Shown: positions 60,238 through 64,000 of the stretch, piece by piece
How positions within the stretch are numbered: the first letter of the stretch is position 1
Layout of the letters: each line of letters begins with the position of its first letter
Assembly (NCBI GenBank): GCA_030064795.1
Contig: JASJEI010000003.1
Location: 10,328 to 74,327, forward strand
DNA: 64,000 bases
Source: Pleurocapsa sp. MO_226.B13
GTDB lineage: Bacteria; Cyanobacteriota; Cyanobacteriia; Cyanobacteriales; Xenococcaceae
Direction: 5' to 3'
Translations under genes and position numbers: made by a program
Notes under the pieces: model-generated
Database searches by the model: none
What the model saw: the letters and a program-made list of their open reading frames with translations, nothing else
Told to the model about the DNA's origin: nothing

Positions 60238-62178
60238 TTGCTGACCTTCCTTACCAAAATCAAAGAAATTATTGCCCTCTGGTGGTCGGATTTTACCCTC
60301 CAAACCAAACTGATGGCTGCTGCTACTTTAGTGGTTTCTTTGATTATGAGTAGTCTGACTTTTTGGGCGGTAAACACTATTCAACAAGAGTCTAATATCA
60401 ACGACACCCGTTTTGGTAGTGACTTGAGTATTTTAATTGCTTCTAACGCTGCGCCCTTGATAGCAGAAAACGATTTAGAAGGTCTACAACAGTTTTCCAA
60501 TCGTTTTTACCGCAGCACTTCTAGTATTCGCTATCTAATTTATGCCGATGAGTCTGGCAATATCTTTTTTGGTATTCCCTACTCCCATGCAGAAGTACAA
60601 AACTCCCTGACAATCAAACGTCGGATCGAATTACCCGACGACTATGCCCAAAATAGCGACTTACCCTTTGTTCGCCAACACCAGACTCCTAACGGACAGG
60701 TAACGGATGTATTTGTGCCTCTACGCCAAGAAAATCAGTATTTAGGGGTATTGGCAGTAGGTATTAATCCCAACCCGACCATTGTTGCTTCTTCCAATCT
60801 CACCAGAGATGTAACCATTGCGGTATTTATTACCATCTGGGCAATGGTAATCTTGGGTAATGTTTTCAATGCCCTGATGATCACCAGACCGATCAAAGAA
60901 CTTCTAGTCGGGGTCAAAAATATTGCTGCCAAAAACTTCAAACAACGGATTAATTTACCTCTGAGGGGAGAGCTTGGGGAGTTAATTGCTAGCTTCAATC
61001 GCATGGCAGAAAAATTAGAGAAATATGAAGAACAAAATATAGAAGAATTAACCTCCGAAAAAGCTAAACTAGAAACTTTAGTCTCTACCATTGCCGATGG
61101 AGCAATGCTCATCGATCCTAAAATGCAGATCATTCTAGCCAACCCTACTGCTAGGAATATCTTTGGCTGGGGAGAAGATGCGATCGGCGATAATGTTTTA
61201 CATCGTCTTCCCTCAGAAATAACGGTTAAACTAACCAAACCGTTGTATCAGATGATCGAAAAAAAGCTCGATTCAGAACCTGAAGCAACATCTGGCGACC
61301 AAAGTCATTTAGCTACCAAAGGTGAATTCCGCATCGGTATCACTCAACCAGTACCGAGAACGATCCGCTTGTTGTTGAGTAGAGTTGTCGATGGCGGTAG
61401 CGAAAATATTAAAGGAATTGCGATGACGGTTCAGGATATTACCCGTGAGGCAGAACTAAACGAAGCTAAAAGCCAATTTATCAGCAATATCTCCCACGAA
61501 TTAAGAACCCCTTTGTTTAACATCAAATCTTTTATTGAAACCCTATCTGAATATGGCGAAGACCTCACCGAAGTCCAAAGAAAAGAGTTTTTAGATACGG
61601 CAAACAACGAAACAGATCGTCTGACCCGTTTAGTTAACGATGTGTTAGATTTATCCCGTTTAGAATCCTCTCGAACCTACAGTCTCAGCGCAGTCGATTT
61701 GGCTCAACCGATCGAACAAACCCTAAGAACCTGCCAGCTCAATGCTAAAGATCAAGGAATTGAGCTTAAGCAAGAGTTAGAGACTAATTTACCCTCCGTG
61801 ACTGGTAATTATGATTTATTACTCCAAGTATTGACCAATTTGGTTGGTAATAGTCTGAAATTTACCAATTCTGGAGGAAAAGTTACAGTGCGGGCATATA
61901 AAACCGATGCAGAATCTAATACCTTGGGTCAACCAGCCGTCAGAATCGAAATAAACGATACGGGAATAGGTATTTCTCCCGAAGATAAAGAGGCTATTTT
62001 TGAACGTTTCTTTAGAGTAGAAAATCGAGTACATACTCTAGAAGGGACTGGTTTAGGGCTTTCAATTGTCCGCAACATTATTGAAAAGCACAACAGCAGA
62101 GTTTACATCGATAGCGAAGTCGGAGTCGGGACTAGCTTTTGGTTTGAATTGCCGATTTGCGATCGCCCCCGCAAATAA
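60238..62178 (+). CDS. nblS: NblS/Hik33-type sensor histidine kinase
   Basis: 646 residues from a TTG start. Two membrane helices (about 25-45 and 191-214) flank an extracytoplasmic sensor. HAMP is at about 215-268 and a PAS domain at about 280-390 (MLIDPKMQIILANPTARNIFGW). The phosphoacceptor His is in FISNISHELRTPLFNIKSF near 418, and the ATP-binding boxes are DTGIGISPEDKEAIFERFF and GTGLGLSIV. NblS is the conserved cyanobacterial stress and high-light kinase controlling RpaB targets, including photosystem genes such as psaK-like ones. Confidence 0.93.
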   Translation: MLTFLTKIKEIIALWWSDFTLQTKLMAAATLVVSLIMSSLTFWAVNTIQQESNINDTRFGSDLSILIASNAAPLIAENDLEGLQQFSNRFYRSTSSIRYLIYADESGNIFFGIPYSHAEVQNSLTIKRRIELPDDYAQNSDLPFVRQHQTPNGQVTDVFVPLRQENQYLGVLAVGINPNPTIVASSNLTRDVTIAVFITIWAMVILGNVFNALMITRPIKELLVGVKNIAAKNFKQRINLPLRGELGELIASFNRMAEKLEKYEEQNIEELTSEKAKLETLVSTIADGAMLIDPKMQIILANPTARNIFGWGEDAIGDNVLHRLPSEITVKLTKPLYQMIEKKLDSEPEATSGDQSHLATKGEFRIGITQPVPRTIRLLLSRVVDGGSENIKGIAMTVQDITREAELNEAKSQFISNISHELRTPLFNIKSFIETLSEYGEDLTEVQRKEFLDTANNETDRLTRLVNDVLDLSRLESSRTYSLSAVDLAQPIEQTLRTCQLNAKDQGIELKQELETNLPSVTGNYDLLLQVLTNLVGNSLKFTNSGGKVTVRAYKTDAESNTLGQPAVRIEINDTGIGISPEDKEAIFERFFRVENRVHTLEGTGLGLSIVRNIIEKHNSRVYIDSEVGVGTSFWFELPICDRPRK

Positions 62179-62181
62179 TAG

Positions 62182-62502
62182 TTAGACAACTTCAAGACTG
62201 AAGCTACCCTGTTGCCAGTCATCGCTGTCAAGCCAATAAAAGTTAAACTTAATTAAGACTGGTGATTCTGGATTGAGATCGACATAGTAGAAATTCAAAG
62301 CTGCAACTTCAGTAGATTCCACGTCCTCTTTGCTTTGCCAATCATCATCTCAATGACGCAGTTTAAAAGGTTTATCGGCGATAATTCTTAAAGTCGTTCC
62401 TCGCTCCATACCGGTGATTTGCCGATTCGATTTCCAGACTTCTAAAGATTGGCGATCGCAATTGGAGAGATAGCGATCGCCTTGTTTGCTTTTAACTTTT
62501 CC
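62182..62502 (-). pseudogene. Remnant of the C-terminus of a GH15 glucoamylase-like protein
   Basis: On the minus strand a frame reads QGDRYLSNCDRQSLEVWKS, then GMERGTTLRIIADKPFKLRH, then a TGA stop at 62350-62352. It continues in the same frame as DDDWQSKEDVEST, then AALNFYYVDLNPESPVLIKF and FYWLDSDDWQQG to a final stop at 62182. This looks like the C-terminal beta domain of glycoside hydrolase family 15 (PFRLHWS.DEWQ..., GIYYVDIPV..., IRFTFFW). The catalytic domain is absent. It fills the nblS-amidase spacer. Confidence 0.7.
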
Positions 62503-62528
62503 TCAAAAAACCCAGCCAGACTACAATC

Positions 62529-63713
62529 ATGTTAGCCAAAAGCCCAGAATTTATTTATATTTGCCAGCCTCAAACCAACACTGAAGGTACTTTAGGCGGT
62601 TTGCGTTTGGGGGTAAAAGATTTGTTTCAGATTGCAGGGTTCCCTACGAGTGCGGGCAACCCTGACTGGCTGGCTAGCCATCCTCAACCAGCAGAGGTAA
62701 CTGCACCCTGCATTATGGCATTGTTAGAAGCAGGAACAACTTTAATTGGCAAAACCCTAACTGATGAATTGGCTTATAGTCTGGAAGGGATCAATAAGCA
62801 TTATGGCACGCCCATAAATCCCCAAGCACCAGAACGTATTCCTGGCGGTTCTAGTAGTGGTTCGGCTGTGGCGGTTGCCAATAATAGTATCGATATCGGT
62901 CTGGGTACGGATACTGGTGGCTCGATCCGCGTACCAGCTAGTTATAACGGTCTTTATGGTCTGCGTCCCAGTCATGGCACGATCGGCTGCGAACATCTTA
63001 TACCTCTAGCACCACGGTTTGACACAATTGGTTGGATGACTCGCGACCTAGAAATCATGCTCCAGGTAGCTGAAGTACTCTTGCCAAAATCGGAAAATAT
63101 TAACCTATCACACTTGGTAGTCTGCGATCTAGAAGGCATAGAGACATGGAGAGAAGCTCGCCAGCCATTGTTGACTGCCGTAGCTAGTCAATTTGAGTCA
63201 ATACAATACATTCAGCTCGGTGCGGAAAAATTAACCAAAGCCAGTACTGCTTTTCGAGTCTTACAGGGTAGAGAAATTTGGCGTATTCATGGTCGGTGGC
63301 TCGAACAACAACAACCAGACTTGGCTAAAGAAATTGGCGATCGCTTTAGCTGGTGTAAAAGACTGAGTGCCAGTGACGAACGACAGGCGGAGAAGACGGC
63401 ACAAGAGTTTATTGATTTTTGGCATACTGATGTATTACCTGGACTCGACCGAGTACTATTACTTCCTACTACTCCTGGTGCTGCACCGTTACTCAATACT
63501 TCAGCATCTCAATTGCGAGAATATCGTACTCGTCTGATGGGAATGACTGCACCCGCTGGTTTGACTAGCGCACCGCAAATCAGCTTGCCATATTTACATA
63601 GCGAACAAGCTCCTTGGGGTGTATCATTGCTGGCGCGTTCTGGTTGCGATCGAGCTTTACTCGACTGTGCTAACAAATTAGATCGAAATTATTACTGCGA
63701 TCGTAGCCACTAA
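62529..63713 (+). CDS. Amidase signature family protein
   Basis: 394 residues. Catalytic Lys in GVKDLFQIAG near 30-39. The Gly/Ser-rich signature PGGSSSGSAVAVANN (about 105-119) and the catalytic Ser in TDTGGSIRVPAS (about 127-138) complete the Ser-cisSer-Lys triad. It hydrolyses amides, acyl homoserines or similar, and the substrate is not readable. This short type resembles the plant/cyanobacterial AMI1-like group. It starts 24 bp after the GH15 remnant and has no evident partner. Confidence 0.9.
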   Translation: MLAKSPEFIYICQPQTNTEGTLGGLRLGVKDLFQIAGFPTSAGNPDWLASHPQPAEVTAPCIMALLEAGTTLIGKTLTDELAYSLEGINKHYGTPINPQAPERIPGGSSSGSAVAVANNSIDIGLGTDTGGSIRVPASYNGLYGLRPSHGTIGCEHLIPLAPRFDTIGWMTRDLEIMLQVAEVLLPKSENINLSHLVVCDLEGIETWREARQPLLTAVASQFESIQYIQLGAEKLTKASTAFRVLQGREIWRIHGRWLEQQQPDLAKEIGDRFSWCKRLSASDERQAEKTAQEFIDFWHTDVLPGLDRVLLLPTTPGAAPLLNTSASQLREYRTRLMGMTAPAGLTSAPQISLPYLHSEQAPWGVSLLARSGCDRALLDCANKLDRNYYCDRSH

Positions 63714-64000
63714 CCAATTGGTCTATTAGATGATTGAGTTGTAGCAGTCATAATCGGATTTGATTCAATATGGTGTATTTAACTACAATATTCAAGCTAT
63801 AAGAATTAAATTGCGATCGCATATTTCTAGTGAATGAATTATTGTTTATGACTGAGGACAGAAATGTAGCAAACGTTTAGCCAATCGATCTTATGTACAG
63901 AAGGCTATATCTACAGTCAAAAGTCAAAATTTAGAGAATTGGTATAACTCTATCTTGAGTTTAGCAGCAAGATTTTAGGAATTTGTCAAGAAATAGCTGC
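63714..64000. other. Terminal spacer, nothing recognised
   Basis: 287 bp with one GCGATCGC octamer and short random frames. I see no gene, structured RNA or strong repeat before the window ends. Confidence 0.6.

Overview
The window is chromosomal DNA of a cyanobacterium. The evidence is psaK (photosystem I), nblS, the split RNA polymerase genes rpoC1/rpoC2, the gene order rplS-trnW-secE-nusG-rplK-rplA-rplJ-rplL, and the HIP1 octamer GCGATCGC scattered through genes and spacers. Pseudopilins of the HpsB/HpsC type and many short palindromes suggest a larger-genome coccoid, baeocyte-forming or filamentous lineage. The sequence alone does not fix the genus.

Layout. 0-9.2 kb: a truncated gene end, a small Cys-rich membrane protein, an alpha/beta hydrolase, a Dps-like ferritin, a CocE/NonD hydrolase, secA, an LtrA-like membrane protein and a Uma2 nuclease. 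9.6-15.7 kb: thioredoxin, fabG, a GNAT acetyltransferase, hisG, an ABC exporter, a 680-bp repeat-rich spacer and comB. 15.8-18.8 kb: an exported beta-helix/SPOR-like protein, a DUF4160 + DUF2442-HTH pair and a lone HicB-like protein. 19-24 kb: five pilin-like genes (four forward, one converging), probably minor pilins of a type IV pilus or polysaccharide-secretion machine. 24.3-26.3 kb: a decayed ribD fragment, a VapBC-type pair with a frameshifted toxin, and ribD. 26.5-28.5 kb: a DUF3754 membrane protein and a retropepsin-like protease.

28.6-32.8 kb is the conserved translation/secretion block: L19, tRNA-Trp, SecE, NusG, L11, L1, an L10-type leader, L10 and L7/L12. It ends at a terminator followed by a broken group II intron reverse-transcriptase/maturase tail. 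33.3-39.8 kb is accessory: a large protein with a nucleoside-phosphorylase-like C-terminus, a LysR regulator, a MITE-like element, a glycosyltransferase, a glutamine amidotransferase and hisD. 40-50.6 kb carries rpsT, tatD, rpoB, rpoC1 and rpoC2 with a terminator. 50.8-64 kb carries an InrS-like metal sensor, a CAP/PPC secreted protein, rpsD, moaA, argF, a DUF1400 hydrolase, psaK, trpF, purD, nblS, a dead glucoamylase fragment and an amidase.

Most genes are housekeeping. The items most worth a second look are the pseudopilin cassette, the DUF4160/DUF2442-HTH pair, four gene remnants not visible as intact ORFs (ribD fragment, VapC frameshift, group II intron tail, GH15 tail), the paired 28-nt palindromes with a MITE-like frame, and the uncharacterised 573-residue protein. 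I found no CRISPR array, no prophage and no intact insertion sequence. No wholly new system can be claimed from the sequence alone.
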